A stretch of DNA of 64,000 nucleotides from NCBI GenBank assembly GCA_030550585.1, contig JAUQPB010000001.1, forward strand, positions 434,001-498,000, read 5' to 3'. The notes below the pieces were generated by a model. That model saw nothing but the letters and a program-made list of their open reading frames with translations. It was not told where the DNA came from and did not search any database. The stretch comes from Thermoproteota archaeon. GTDB taxonomy: Archaea; Thermoproteota; Thermoprotei_A; Sulfolobales; Ignisphaeraceae. Position numbers and translations under genes: made by a program. Below, in pieces: positions 41,584 to 50,854 of the stretch (position 1 is its first letter; the number at the start of each line of letters is the position of its first letter).

Positions 41584-42732
41584 TTATTTAGAGATCTCCA
41601 ACATCTTTTTGCTGAGCTCATTTATTATCGTACCAGCTCTCTTTATCTTCTCTTCTCCAACAAATAGGTGAAGACCATTATCAAGAACTATCTCACCTCC
41701 TACAATAACGGTTTTCACTGTGTAGAAAGCATTACTTATAGCGTGAACAACCGTCTTACTAGATATTGGTAGAGGGCCGTAGGGAGGCTCTCTAAAACTC
41801 AGCACTATAATGTCTGCTTGTTCGGATTCTCTTATGGATGAAGTGCCAATTTTATTGTTTAGAGAATTGGTATGAGACAGCGCACTCACTGTTGTATACG
41901 CATCTTTGCACACTGAGTATAGAATTGATAGAGATCTCTTTGGATTGAGAAACCCGGTTTCATAGCTCATTATCCCGCAACCAGCCCTCCAGCTGTCTAT
42001 TGATGTGTAGATACATGGTGATGCAACATAGCTCTTCGGATTCAGCAGAATCACATTATTTATTTCTCTTACTATGGGCAAGGCTTTTTCAAACACTTCG
42101 CTATCTACATAAACATAGGTTCTATCCTCGTTTACAACATCTATGAACTCCTTCGACAGCTTAGCTAAATCACCTTCGCTTTCAAGTAGAAGAGCCATTG
42201 AAATCATTTTCTTAGCCATTGCATCCTGATCCTTAACACCCTTTAACAAGGTCTTTTTGAGATGCTCATAATCATCTACTGTAGATATCAGAGAAGCCGG
42301 CAAAACAAATCTAGCTCTAGTCCAGCTATTTGAAGAAGCCTCTGCAAGAGCTTGTACAATCTTTTCATTAGCCTCTCTAATCAAGGTAACAACAGATGTT
42401 ACGCCATGAAACGCCAGGGAAGCAAATGAAACCTCTAAAAGCGTTTCAAGCTCTAATCTAGTAAGTGTTGAGATTGCATTTGACAGGTCGTCGCTGTTGT
42501 CGTTGAATTGAAATAGGTAATGGAGGATATTCCCCATCCCAACAACGAAGCCTGGCAACACAACAGCGAAACTATCATTGATGACATAATCAGCGAACTC
42601 GAGTTCTATTGGCGGAGCACCCTCGCCATAGGTTACTATGACCCCTTTGTCTATAAACAGATATCCGTTTTGTACGAAAGGTTTTTGGCTATTCATTGTC
42701 AATATGGTTGCATTCTCGATTAAGATTTTCAT
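41584..42732 (-). CDS. Amidohydrolase-like protein lacking the metal-binding motif
   Basis: The 382-residue protein matches the amidohydrolase superfamily (cytosine deaminase/MtaD branch) in outline: an N-terminal beta sandwich ILIENATILTMN, VLPGFV at about residue 57, GVTSVVTL, and C-terminal ADIIVL and VIVGGEIVLDNG. In active enzymes PGFV is followed by the His-x-His metal ligands, but here it reads PGFVVGMGN. No replacement HxH or the later His-x-Glu pair is evident. It is therefore probably inactive or repurposed. A GTG at 42744 adds four residues. No operon partner is apparent. Confidence 0.7.
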   Translation of the reverse strand: MKILIENATILTMNSQKPFVQNGYLFIDKGVIVTYGEGAPPIELEFADYVINDSFAVVLPGFVVGMGNILHYLFQFNDNSDDLSNAISTLTRLELETLLEVSFASLAFHGVTSVVTLIREANEKIVQALAEASSNSWTRARFVLPASLISTVDDYEHLKKTLLKGVKDQDAMAKKMISMALLLESEGDLAKLSKEFIDVVNEDRTYVYVDSEVFEKALPIVREINNVILLNPKSYVASPCIYTSIDSWRAGCGIMSYETGFLNPKRSLSILYSVCKDAYTTVSALSHTNSLNNKIGTSSIRESEQADIIVLSFREPPYGPLPISSKTVVHAISNAFYTVKTVIVGGEIVLDNGLHLFVGEEKIKRAGTIINELSKKMLEISK

Positions 42733-42809
42733 GGATTTGACCACAAGAAAGCGCTACTCTGATACACAATATTGTATTGGATAACAAGGTTTTTAATTTT
42801 TAGTTTATG

Positions 42810-43982
42810 CTATCCTTTCTTCTCTCTTTTTGTCTTTGGCCTTTCAATAGCTATTATTCTGACCCCAACGCCTATAAGTCTTCTCATTACAGCATCTAAG
42901 AATCTTACGTAGGAGCCTCTCTGACCCACAGCAGCGCCAATAACATCCTCATATATTTTTATCTGCAGATTGGGGCCAGCAAAATCAACTTCTTCTATGT
43001 GTTTCCAAATCCATGCTGTAGGATGAAGAGCTCTAACAAAGTCTTTGAAGTCTAGGTTGAGCTCTACTGCTCTTAGCCTCTTGTTCAACTCTTTCTCAGC
43101 AGAATTTATCCTCTCGCCACCTCTTCCAACAACTCTTCCAAGATGCCCCTGCTTAGCAATTATCAAAGCATCTGGAACATGTTCTGGGGATATTTCATAC
43201 CTTTGCTTATCTTGAGCAACATCAACAACAGATATTATATCGGCATCAGGTGCCTTGGCTTTAATAACGTCAAAAATCCTTTTCTCCTCTTCTGTCATTG
43301 TCCTAGACCTTAACTTGTACTCCAATAAAAATCTCAGCCCTCTTTTAGCCCCCTCTCTAACAATGTCTTTTACTCCAAGATCTACAACACGCGATTTCTC
43401 CTCGCTCAACAGAACCTCTCTAATCAATGCAGCTGGATCGCTCTGAACTTCTCTCAAAGCTTGGAAAACCGGATCCCCTGCAACGATTAGTCTGCTGTTT
43501 TGCCCTACCCTAATGATGGCCTCTATAATTGTCTCAGACTTCATTAGCTGGATATCGTCTATAAATATGATAGAATTGTCGAATGTTCTACCCCTAAGAT
43601 AATGAGGATCTGCAATAATAATTTTGCTTCCTATCAATGGCTCTATCTGGCTCCACTCAACAATTTCCCCAATAACATCTTGCATATAGCTCTTGACTAT
43701 TCCCATGAAAGCTTCTGGCGCTTTTGCAAGAGTTATCTCCTCACCTGTAGTCACATCGACAACGGGCTTTATAATAACAAACCTCTTATAGTTGCCTGTA
43801 AGAACACTGTTTATTCCATAGGCTATGCTAAACAGCGACTTGCCTGTGCCCGTGGGCCCAAAAAATCCTAGCACCTCATAGCTTTTATCGTTGAGAGCAT
43901 TGTACATCTCCTCCTGTCCTGGTGTTAGAGGTTTTATTTTGTCCCAGATACCAGCGCTCACAGCCATCACCGCAAGACTCAT
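42810..43982 (-). CDS. PhoH-type ATPase with C-terminal KH domains
   Basis: This is a cytoplasmic ATPase: Walker A FFGPTGTGKSLFSIAYG (about residues 40-56) and Walker B SIIFIDDIQLMKSETI, with a PhoH/RNA helicase-like core (RLIVAGDPVFQ). Two KH-type RNA-binding modules follow, with GRVVGRGGERINSAEKEL and GAAVGQRGSYVRFLDAV. This architecture is common in crenarchaea and implies an RNA-linked role. I use the ATG at 43982 to avoid overlap with taw3; ATGs at 44006 and 43967 are alternatives. Confidence 0.8.
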   Translation of the reverse strand: MSLAVMAVSAGIWDKIKPLTPGQEEMYNALNDKSYEVLGFFGPTGTGKSLFSIAYGINSVLTGNYKRFVIIKPVVDVTTGEEITLAKAPEAFMGIVKSYMQDVIGEIVEWSQIEPLIGSKIIIADPHYLRGRTFDNSIIFIDDIQLMKSETIIEAIIRVGQNSRLIVAGDPVFQALREVQSDPAALIREVLLSEEKSRVVDLGVKDIVREGAKRGLRFLLEYKLRSRTMTEEEKRIFDVIKAKAPDADIISVVDVAQDKQRYEISPEHVPDALIIAKQGHLGRVVGRGGERINSAEKELNKRLRAVELNLDFKDFVRALHPTAWIWKHIEEVDFAGPNLQIKIYEDVIGAAVGQRGSYVRFLDAVMRRLIGVGVRIIAIERPKTKREKKG

Positions 43983-43992
43983 ACTGATTCTC

Positions 43993-44595
43993 TTAGATAT
44001 CAGCATCCCTTAAAAATTTAAATAGCTTTTCAAGCTTTTGCTTCCCCTCTCTAAGCATCTCATTAGCAATGCTTACTATACGCGGCAAATCACTTGCAAC
44101 ATAGCCATCCCTATCTTTAAGGAGAAACGGCACCCATATACCACTCACAACCTCTACAACAATGCCCCCACTGCCAATGGATAAAATACCGCTATGTTTA
44201 AATCCTGCAGATCTTGCTATAATCAATAGCTTGTTTGCTGTTGTCAGATCAACTGCATTAAAATGTATTATAGGCCCGCTTACAATAAGCCATAATCTAT
44301 GCATATGCCTTTGTTCGATAATGCTAGTCAATTCGTTGAGCTGTATTGGCTCATGTTTTTTGAATATTACAAACGCTTCGTCTCTTTGCCACGGGTATGT
44401 AGAATCCACTACAGTTATTCTACCACTACACGAGCTTGTCGTAAATACATTCTTTTTGCTAAAGACCAATAAAATAAGATCCTTTATATCTCTATCAACA
44501 TAGCCTATCTCAACATCTTCCAAAAACCTCTTATATGCTTCCTCCCGCCTAATTCTCCAAAACTTTTCATCTACTTGCTCTTCCAATTCTATCAC
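43993..44595 (-). CDS. taw3: Wybutosine-synthesis methyltransferase Taw3 (TYW3)
   Basis: This enzyme methylates the tricyclic wyosine base at position 37 of tRNA-Phe (the tRNA at 12417). Recognisable blocks are FTTSSCSGRITVVDSTYPWQRDEAFVIFKKHEP and HFNAVDLTTANKLLIIARSAGFKHSGILSIG. The GTG at 44595 gives about 200 residues; the frame extends to 44658 inside gatE, which would overlap by 38 bases and is less likely. Confidence 0.9.
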   Translation of the reverse strand: MIELEEQVDEKFWRIRREEAYKRFLEDVEIGYVDRDIKDLILLVFSKKNVFTTSSCSGRITVVDSTYPWQRDEAFVIFKKHEPIQLNELTSIIEQRHMHRLWLIVSGPIIHFNAVDLTTANKLLIIARSAGFKHSGILSIGSGGIVVEVVSGIWVPFLLKDRDGYVASDLPRIVSIANEMLREGKQKLEKLFKFLRDADI

Positions 44596-44620
44596 GATTT
44601 GATAAATGAGGTGTTGTTTG

Positions 44621-46552
44621 CTATTTGGAGAAAAACTTCTCAAGCTCTTCTCTAACAATCATGGCAACGGTTTTACCGTCGGCGCGACCTCTAACCTCTG
44701 CCATTACCTTTCCCATTAGGTACTGAAAGGCTTTGTCCCCTCTCTTCCTAATTTCATCGGCTAGCTCGTTTATCTTTGTTCTGACAAGGTTTCTCAGCTC
44801 ATCATAGCCTATTCTCCGCAAGCTCAAACTCTTTACTATCTCATCAACAGATGCATCAGGCTTTTGGTATAGTGCTGTGGCTATGGTTATCAAATCCTCT
44901 TTACTAACATCACCTAGGTGTGCTATGGCTATAGCAATTTTGTGGAAGAAGATATCATCAACAACGTCTAAATCAATGCCGTCCTTCTTTAACTCTCCAT
45001 AAACAGTTGTAAAAAGCGTTGCCAAAGTTTTTGGATTTACACCATAAGCTTTAACAAGTTCTTCATATAGCGTCAGATAATCGCTATAGACAAGTTGTTT
45101 TGCAAGCTCAAAGCTGAGGTTGTATTGATAAATAAACTGCTTTATCTTATCATCAACTGTTGGCGGCACAAGCTTCTTAGCTTCTTCAAGTAACTCAACA
45201 GTTATTCTTATTGGTGGTATATCTGTCTCTGGATACATTCTAGCAGCACCTGGCTGGGGTCTCATATACCTTGTGGTACCATCTTCGTTGGCAGCCCTAG
45301 TCTCCTTCGGTATCCCCTCAATAGCCTCAGCACACCTATCTTTAACAACTTCCAATGCTCTTACAGCTTTTTCAGGTTTGTCAACAACAATAACAAATGC
45401 GTCCATGGAATCTATTTGCAATGCATATCGAAGCTCTTTTAAAATATCTTCATCTATTCCATAGCCTGGAAGCTCATCGCTGTGAATAACCCCCTTTACA
45501 CCTGCCCATTGCTTTGCATAGTCGGCAAGTTCTGTACCAAACCTTCTTCCATGTTGTAGCTCAACACCAAGAATTCCATCGAATTTAGGCAATTTCACTG
45601 CATATACCCTACCACCACCCTTTATCCCTTCTAGCACTAGCCTGCTTGAACTGCGACGCAGTATATCGGTTACATCAACAGGCTTCTGAGCCTCCACCTC
45701 AGCTCGGGTCACCCCCCTCTTTCTAAGCTCATCTCTAATCATTTTCAAGCCTATTAGACGCCTAACCTCCTCTTCTATAACCTTTGGGATGAGCTCGAGT
45801 TTCTGAACCCCCTTGATTTCTATCTTTGGACTTCCACTAATAGAGAGATTTAGATCCTGTCTAATGGTTCCAAGACCTCTTCTCGCTTTTCCTGTAAATC
45901 TTAGCATTAAGCCTATCTTCTCAGCAACTCGCCTTGCCTGTATAGGCGATGTTATGTCCGGTGCTGTTGATATCTCTATCAATGGTATTCCTAACCTGTC
46001 TAGGCTATAGGTTACAGCATTTGCTTCTTCAGTTATCTTCCTAGCAGCATCCTCCTCAACAGCTATGCTTTGAATGCCTATAACCCCTTCTTCATCATCG
46101 ATATAGCCACCTAAAGCAACTATAGCTGTCCTCTGAAACCCCGTAGTATTGGAGCCATCTATAACAATCTTTCTCATAACATGGACTTCATCAACAATAA
46201 ATGAGTTGAACGATATTGCAAGCGCTAAAGCAGTTATGAGAGCCTCCCTATTTAGTGGGTGAGGAGGCTCTTCATCAAGCTCAACAAGACATGACGCATC
46301 CAATGGCGCAAGATATTTGTAGAGACGCTTTCTTTGGAACTCGAATGCCGCGGCTGTATCCACTTCTCCAAGCTCGCTCCTAGTAGCTCGTAGAAACCTT
46401 ACAAAAGAAACTGACTTGGACAGCTTTTCATCGTCAACAAGTTTAACAGGACAATTACAGAATAATTTTGTATGTGTATTCAATTGTTGGTGTATCTCAA
46501 GACCTACCTTTAAACCAACTTCCCTGTAATCAATGTTTGTAGGCACAGTCAA
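44621..46552 (-). CDS. gatE: Glutamyl-tRNA(Gln) amidotransferase subunit E
   Basis: With GatD (not in this window) it converts Glu-tRNA(Gln) to Gln-tRNA(Gln) in archaea. The GatB/E core includes GLKVGLEIHQQLNTHTKLFCNCP at the N-terminus and RGLGTIRQDLNLSISGSPKIEIKGVQKL. A central GAD-type insert and a C-terminal tail domain (VKSLSLRRIGYDELRNLVRTKI) follow. It has 643 residues. A TTG at 46552 or GTG at 46546 is the start. Taw3 lies downstream on the same strand. Confidence 0.96.
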   Translation of the reverse strand: MTVPTNIDYREVGLKVGLEIHQQLNTHTKLFCNCPVKLVDDEKLSKSVSFVRFLRATRSELGEVDTAAAFEFQRKRLYKYLAPLDASCLVELDEEPPHPLNREALITALALAISFNSFIVDEVHVMRKIVIDGSNTTGFQRTAIVALGGYIDDEEGVIGIQSIAVEEDAARKITEEANAVTYSLDRLGIPLIEISTAPDITSPIQARRVAEKIGLMLRFTGKARRGLGTIRQDLNLSISGSPKIEIKGVQKLELIPKVIEEEVRRLIGLKMIRDELRKRGVTRAEVEAQKPVDVTDILRRSSSRLVLEGIKGGGRVYAVKLPKFDGILGVELQHGRRFGTELADYAKQWAGVKGVIHSDELPGYGIDEDILKELRYALQIDSMDAFVIVVDKPEKAVRALEVVKDRCAEAIEGIPKETRAANEDGTTRYMRPQPGAARMYPETDIPPIRITVELLEEAKKLVPPTVDDKIKQFIYQYNLSFELAKQLVYSDYLTLYEELVKAYGVNPKTLATLFTTVYGELKKDGIDLDVVDDIFFHKIAIAIAHLGDVSKEDLITIATALYQKPDASVDEIVKSLSLRRIGYDELRNLVRTKINELADEIRKRGDKAFQYLMGKVMAEVRGRADGKTVAMIVREELEKFFSK

Positions 46553-46708
46553 GGCTGCTTTTGCTATGGATACTCACCTCAGTACAAGTCTCTTCATTTC
46601 TGATTTTAATGCTTTATTGCTAAATTGCTAGCTACAGCCACAAAGAAAATGATTAGTAATTACACACATCTACACAATTAAATGGTTTAAAACAAAATTA
46701 AATAGCCT

Positions 46709-46918
46709 CTACTTTTGGGCTGCAGAGGCAGCTTTTCTTGGAACAGATGACGGTGGAACTACCGTAGGTACTGGAAGCCCCTGGGCTTTCCTCTGCCTTA
46801 TCCAATATTCTCGCCTGTTTCTGATTCTAGGTACAAGGTTTCTCTTGGGTTTTGGGGCTATCTTCGGTGTTTGGCTTCTTACTTTACCAGCCTTTGTAAG
46901 GGATCCATGCGATGGCAC
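46709..46918 (-). CDS. rps30e: Ribosomal protein S30e
   Basis: This 69-residue small-subunit protein has the archaeal S30e signature [19 protein letters not shown] and [18 protein letters not shown]. It starts at a GTG. The C-terminus carries a Pro/Val/Ala tail ([20 protein letters not shown]). The 156-base gap to gatE holds no gene that I recognise. Confidence 0.95.
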   Translation of the reverse strand: MPSHGSLTKAGKVRSQTPKIAPKPKRNLVPRIRNRREYWIRQRKAQGLPVPTVVPPSSVPRKAASAAQK

Positions 46919-47077
46919 AAGACAACACCTGCTTTAGACATTCTAGACTTGGATTAACTTATAAGGTTTTATGCACATGATATGGGCTTAGCATAGATGC
47001 TGGGTAAGATAGGCTCTTTCAATATAATTTATATATCTTCTACAACATATAGAAAAATGCTGAAGTAAGGTGCATAT

Positions 47078-48313
47078 ATGATGAGTGAAAGGATATACAT
47101 TGTTGATACACCAATAGGAGTGTTTGCACTAAATCCAAATGGCGAGGTTATAGATAGTCTAGTTTATCCTAAAGACATAGGTAAAGTTGTTGAGGAGATG
47201 CTGTTAACAAGTGAAAGCAAGACCAGCAACACATTGCTTCAGCTATTGGAGTCTCTGAAGAGCAAGATTGATGTGAATAAAGCTGTTTTAGTCTTTGAGG
47301 ATTCTGAAATCGCTAGACAGGTAGGTGAAATAGGATTTAAAACAGTTGTCGAGGTTTCAAATGCTGTAGCCAGGAACTTGCGAAGAGAATTACCAGCTAT
47401 GGCTGTGAAGCTTGGGATATTTAAGACAGAGGATGATTATAGAGAGTATGTGCATCAGATATCCCTTGAGCTTACCAGAAGAAAGCTCAGAAAATTCGCG
47501 CAAAAGAGAGATCTGCTTGCTATTCAAGCTATTAGAGCCATTGACGATATTGATAAGACTCTAAATCTACTTGCGGCAAGGTTGAGAGAGTGGTACAGCA
47601 TTCACTTCCCAGAACTAGACGATATAGCCAAGGAACACGAAGAGTATATAAAGATTGTTGCTGAGCTCGGCTTCAGGGATAGCATATCGCCGGAGGCTCT
47701 CACCAAACTAGGAATCTCAGAAGGTAGGGCAAAGAAGATAGCAGAGGCAGCTAAACAGAGCATAGGTGCAGATCTCTCTGAGATGGACATGAACATCATC
47801 CAGACAGTTGCAAATATATGGCTTGAACTATTCGAGCTTAGACAAAAGCTTACAGACTATATAACACAGGTAATGAAGGAGGTAGCTCCGAATGTAACAG
47901 CATTAGTTGGTCCATTGCTAGGCGCAAGGTTGCTTAGCTTGGCTGGAAGCCTAGAAGAGTTGGCCAAGCTACCAGCAAGCACAGTTCAAGTTCTTGGTGC
48001 AGAAAAAGCGTTGTTTAGGGCTCTGAGAACAGGTGGCAAACCCCCGAAGCATGGTGTAATATTCCAGTTTCCAGAGATTAGAAAAGCTCCAAAGTGGCAG
48101 AGAGGTAAGATTTCAAGGGCTTTGGCAACAAAACTTAGCATAGCGGCTAGAATAGACTTCTTCACGGGTAGATATGTTGGTGAAGAATTGAAGCAGAAAT
48201 TGATGGAGAGAATAGAGGAGATAAAGAAGCTATATCCAAAACCACCGAAGAAGGAAGCTAAAGAGGCTAGGCCAAGACCACGCAGAGAAGGTAGGAGAGA
48301 AGGACGGAAATAG
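47078..48313 (+). CDS. nop5: Nop5/Nop56-type C/D snoRNP scaffold
   Basis: This bridges L7Ae-bound C/D guide RNA and fibrillarin in the 2'-O-methylation complex. The Nop domain contains VAPNVTALVGPLLGARLLSLAGSLEELAKLPASTVQVLGAEKALFRAL near residues 270-317, preceded by a coiled-coil region. A Lys/Arg/Pro-rich tail ends the protein. It has 411 residues. GGTG precedes a double ATG. Fibrillarin follows 72 bases downstream. Confidence 0.95.
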   Translation: MMSERIYIVDTPIGVFALNPNGEVIDSLVYPKDIGKVVEEMLLTSESKTSNTLLQLLESLKSKIDVNKAVLVFEDSEIARQVGEIGFKTVVEVSNAVARNLRRELPAMAVKLGIFKTEDDYREYVHQISLELTRRKLRKFAQKRDLLAIQAIRAIDDIDKTLNLLAARLREWYSIHFPELDDIAKEHEEYIKIVAELGFRDSISPEALTKLGISEGRAKKIAEAAKQSIGADLSEMDMNIIQTVANIWLELFELRQKLTDYITQVMKEVAPNVTALVGPLLGARLLSLAGSLEELAKLPASTVQVLGAEKALFRALRTGGKPPKHGVIFQFPEIRKAPKWQRGKISRALATKLSIAARIDFFTGRYVGEELKQKLMERIEEIKKLYPKPPKKEAKEARPRPRREGRREGRK

Positions 48314-48385
48314 ATAGATGAATAGGTTTATATAAGCTAAAATTTTGATTTAGTATAGCTAAGTATAAGAGAAAGGCGAAAGGCA

Positions 48386-49093
48386 ATGTCATATTTGGCA
48401 GCAACAAACATTTATGAGCATCCTAAATATCCTAGGGTATATATTGTAGAGCTTGAAGATGGTAGTAGCAAACTAGCTACAAAGAACCTCGTTCCAGGGA
48501 AGAGGGTGTATGGCGAACACCTATTCAAATGGAAAGATGGGGAATACAGAGAGTGGAACGCCTATAGAAGCAAGTTGGCTGGAGCCCTTGTAAAGGGATT
48601 GAAAGAGTTGCCTATAAAGGAAGGGCAGAAGATACTTTACCTCGGAGCAGGATCTGGCACAACAGCAAGCCACATATCTGATATAATAGGCTTAAAGGGA
48701 GCTGTTTATGCAGTTGAATTCGCTCCAAGGGTAATGAGAGAACTGATTGTAGTAGCAGATGATAGACCAAATATTATACCAATCCTAGAGGATGCAAGGT
48801 TTCCAGCGAGATATAGGATAATTGTTGAAGAGGTTGACGGAGTTTATGCAGATGTGGCCCAGCCCGAGCAGGCAAGCATAGTCGCTGATAATGCAGACAT
48901 GTTTTTGAAGAGCGGTGGATGGCTACTATTGGCTATAAAGGCGAGAAGCATTGATGTTACAGCAGAGCCCAGCGAGGTTTACAAGAAAGAGATTGAAACA
49001 TTAAATAGGAGAGGATTCGAAATAATTGATGTTGTCCATCTGGAGCCTTTCGATAAGGATCATGCCATGGTCTACGCCATCTACAAGAAATAG
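48386..49093 (+). CDS. flpA: Fibrillarin, rRNA 2'-O-methyltransferase
   Basis: This is the catalytic subunit of the C/D guide RNP, using S-adenosylmethionine. The SAM-binding core is present as KILYLGAGSGTTASHISDIIG (about residues 84-104), VYAVEFAPRVMRELI and VDGVYADVAQPEQASIVADNA, with catalytic Lys-Asp-Lys-His elements. It has 235 residues. Together with Nop5 it would be programmed by C/D RNAs such as the candidate at 2451. A purine-rich ribosome-binding site precedes the ATG. Confidence 0.96.
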   Translation: MSYLAATNIYEHPKYPRVYIVELEDGSSKLATKNLVPGKRVYGEHLFKWKDGEYREWNAYRSKLAGALVKGLKELPIKEGQKILYLGAGSGTTASHISDIIGLKGAVYAVEFAPRVMRELIVVADDRPNIIPILEDARFPARYRIIVEEVDGVYADVAQPEQASIVADNADMFLKSGGWLLLAIKARSIDVTAEPSEVYKKEIETLNRRGFEIIDVVHLEPFDKDHAMVYAIYKK

Positions 49094-49210
49094 TAGGTAG
49101 CTTTGATGAACATATTTTAAGATTTTGAACAACAATTTTTGATGTAACACCCCGGCTAATACTGGCGTTGGGTAAACGGTGTGAACGGATATAGCAAAGA
49201 CGGTGCTAAT

Positions 49211-50188
49211 ATGGAATACAAGGGTTCTAGAGGGGATGTAGATAAGATATTGTCTAATTTAGTTAAAGCTAGAGGAACAAATATTCTGCACAAGGTGACA
49301 TATCCTAGGGATAGATCGGTTGATCATATAATTGAACATAAAAACTGCAAGACACTGTTAAAGTTCGCAGACAATATATCTTCTCGGGGTAGGCTGTATC
49401 AAGAGCTTAAAAAACTATCAAAAGAACTAAACGTAAACTCTCTTATAGTAGCCAATAAACTAAATGATGAGATGTTGATGCATGAGGTTTTATATATAAG
49501 GGGGCGCCTAGGCCTAGTCTCAACTTATACAATTAAACATTATGCTGCAGGAGATAAGGTCTTTGTATATGAATACAATGGAATGCTATATGTTAAAATT
49601 GATGGAAAGAAACTCAAAGCTCTGAGAGAACAGAAGGGGTTTAGGATACACGAACTTGCAAATGCTGTAGGCGTCTCGGCTAAGGCTTTGAAGGACTATG
49701 AAGATGATAAAATGGATATGACCGTAGAGAGGGCATATAGATTTTTAGAGATTTTTGGAAATGAATTTGAGGACGTTATTGAGGAAGTCGACATCTTCAG
49801 GGATAGAATAATTCAAAAAGAAACTGAAGATCATTCATATAATATAAAAGTCTCTACAGACAAAAGAGCTAAAATTGTAGACAGATTGAGAAGCTATGGA
49901 CTAAAGGCAAACATTTACAACTCCATTCCATCAGATATTATTACAAGCGATGAAAACATCAGATTTTTCATATCTTACATAGAGAGGAGCCTAAGCGAAG
50001 ATGATATAAAGTCAAAATGTGAAAACAATTACTTTTTTGCAAAGACATTCAAAGGAATGCCAGTTGTTGTAGTAGATGATGATATCGATAGAAATAGAAT
50101 TTCATCGATTGAAGAATACGGCTATGTAAGCAAAGTTTCGAACATTGGGCAGTTGGCTAGGGAAATTGTAGAGGAGACCAAAAGATGA
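49211..50188 (+). CDS. HTH transcription regulator (COG1395-type)
   Basis: The 325-residue protein from the ATG at 49211 has a lambda-repressor-like HTH at its centre: KKLKALREQKGFRIHELANAVGVSAKALKDYEDDKMDMTVERAYRFLEIF. Nuclease-like N- and C-terminal domains flank it (TLLKFADNISSRGRLYQELKKLSKEL; VVVVDDDIDRNRI). Archaeal COG1395 proteins are DNA-binding regulators of unknown targets. A GTG at 49181 is an alternative start. It is six bases from the THEP1 gene, so the two are likely an operon. Confidence 0.85.
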   Translation: MEYKGSRGDVDKILSNLVKARGTNILHKVTYPRDRSVDHIIEHKNCKTLLKFADNISSRGRLYQELKKLSKELNVNSLIVANKLNDEMLMHEVLYIRGRLGLVSTYTIKHYAAGDKVFVYEYNGMLYVKIDGKKLKALREQKGFRIHELANAVGVSAKALKDYEDDKMDMTVERAYRFLEIFGNEFEDVIEEVDIFRDRIIQKETEDHSYNIKVSTDKRAKIVDRLRSYGLKANIYNSIPSDIITSDENIRFFISYIERSLSEDDIKSKCENNYFFAKTFKGMPVVVVDDDIDRNRISSIEEYGYVSKVSNIGQLAREIVEETKR

Positions 50189-50194
50189 TAACAT

Positions 50195-50764
50195 ATGATT
50201 AGACTTGCAATAACTGGAGATCCAGGTGTTGGAAAAACAACACTACTACTAAAGCTAGTTAAATACATAGCTTCTGTGGGCGTCTCTGTTTACGGATTTT
50301 ATTGTCCCGAGGTTCGAGAAGAAGGAAGAAGGATAGGATTCAAAATAGTGGACATAGCAAAAAATAGTGAGGGGTGGCTAGCTCTAGTACCTGAAAAAGC
50401 TATTGAAATGGGTTACAACATTAGCGTTCTTAAGAAGATTGGTAGATATGTTCTAATACATGATGAGGCAGAGAGAATAGGTAAAGAAGCTCTAGCGTTG
50501 TATGATACAAGCGCTGTTTTGGTAATAGATGAAATAGGCCCCATGGAGCTCTCCATAGGTGGTCTACGTGAAGCAATAATAAAGGCAATAAAATTAAGTA
50601 GCAATCTAATGGTAACAATTCATAGGAATATGAGAGACAAAGAGATATGGGACTTACTACATAGTAAAGGAGTAGAGATTGTAGTACTGACCAAAATGAA
50701 CAGAGACAAAATGTTTGACACAATAATTGATAGAATAAGAGACAAAATATCGAAAATAACATGA
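50195..50764 (+). CDS. THEP1-type nucleoside-triphosphatase
   Basis: This is a P-loop NTPase: ITGDPGVGKTTLLLKLVKYI (about residues 6-25), Walker B VLVIDEIGPMEL (about 108-119). The RNMRDK and C-terminal HSKGVEIVVLTKMNRD are family features. THEP1 hydrolyses many NTPs and the biological role is not settled. It has 189 residues. It starts six bases after the upstream HTH gene. Confidence 0.9.
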   Translation: MIRLAITGDPGVGKTTLLLKLVKYIASVGVSVYGFYCPEVREEGRRIGFKIVDIAKNSEGWLALVPEKAIEMGYNISVLKKIGRYVLIHDEAERIGKEALALYDTSAVLVIDEIGPMELSIGGLREAIIKAIKLSSNLMVTIHRNMRDKEIWDLLHSKGVEIVVLTKMNRDKMFDTIIDRIRDKISKIT

Positions 50765-50854
50765 AGTAACATAGTCCGAGACCTCATTTACTCACTGCAA
50801 TCATAATTGGCATCACCTTAATAATGCTGGCTCCTTACCATATAGTGACCAACG

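Noticed and set aside
49135-49187. C/D RNA or structured leader before the HTH regulator
   Set aside because: Box-like TGATGA and TGATGT occur, but no proper D boxes follow at guide length. The ACACC/GGTGT pairing is short and the pattern could be chance.
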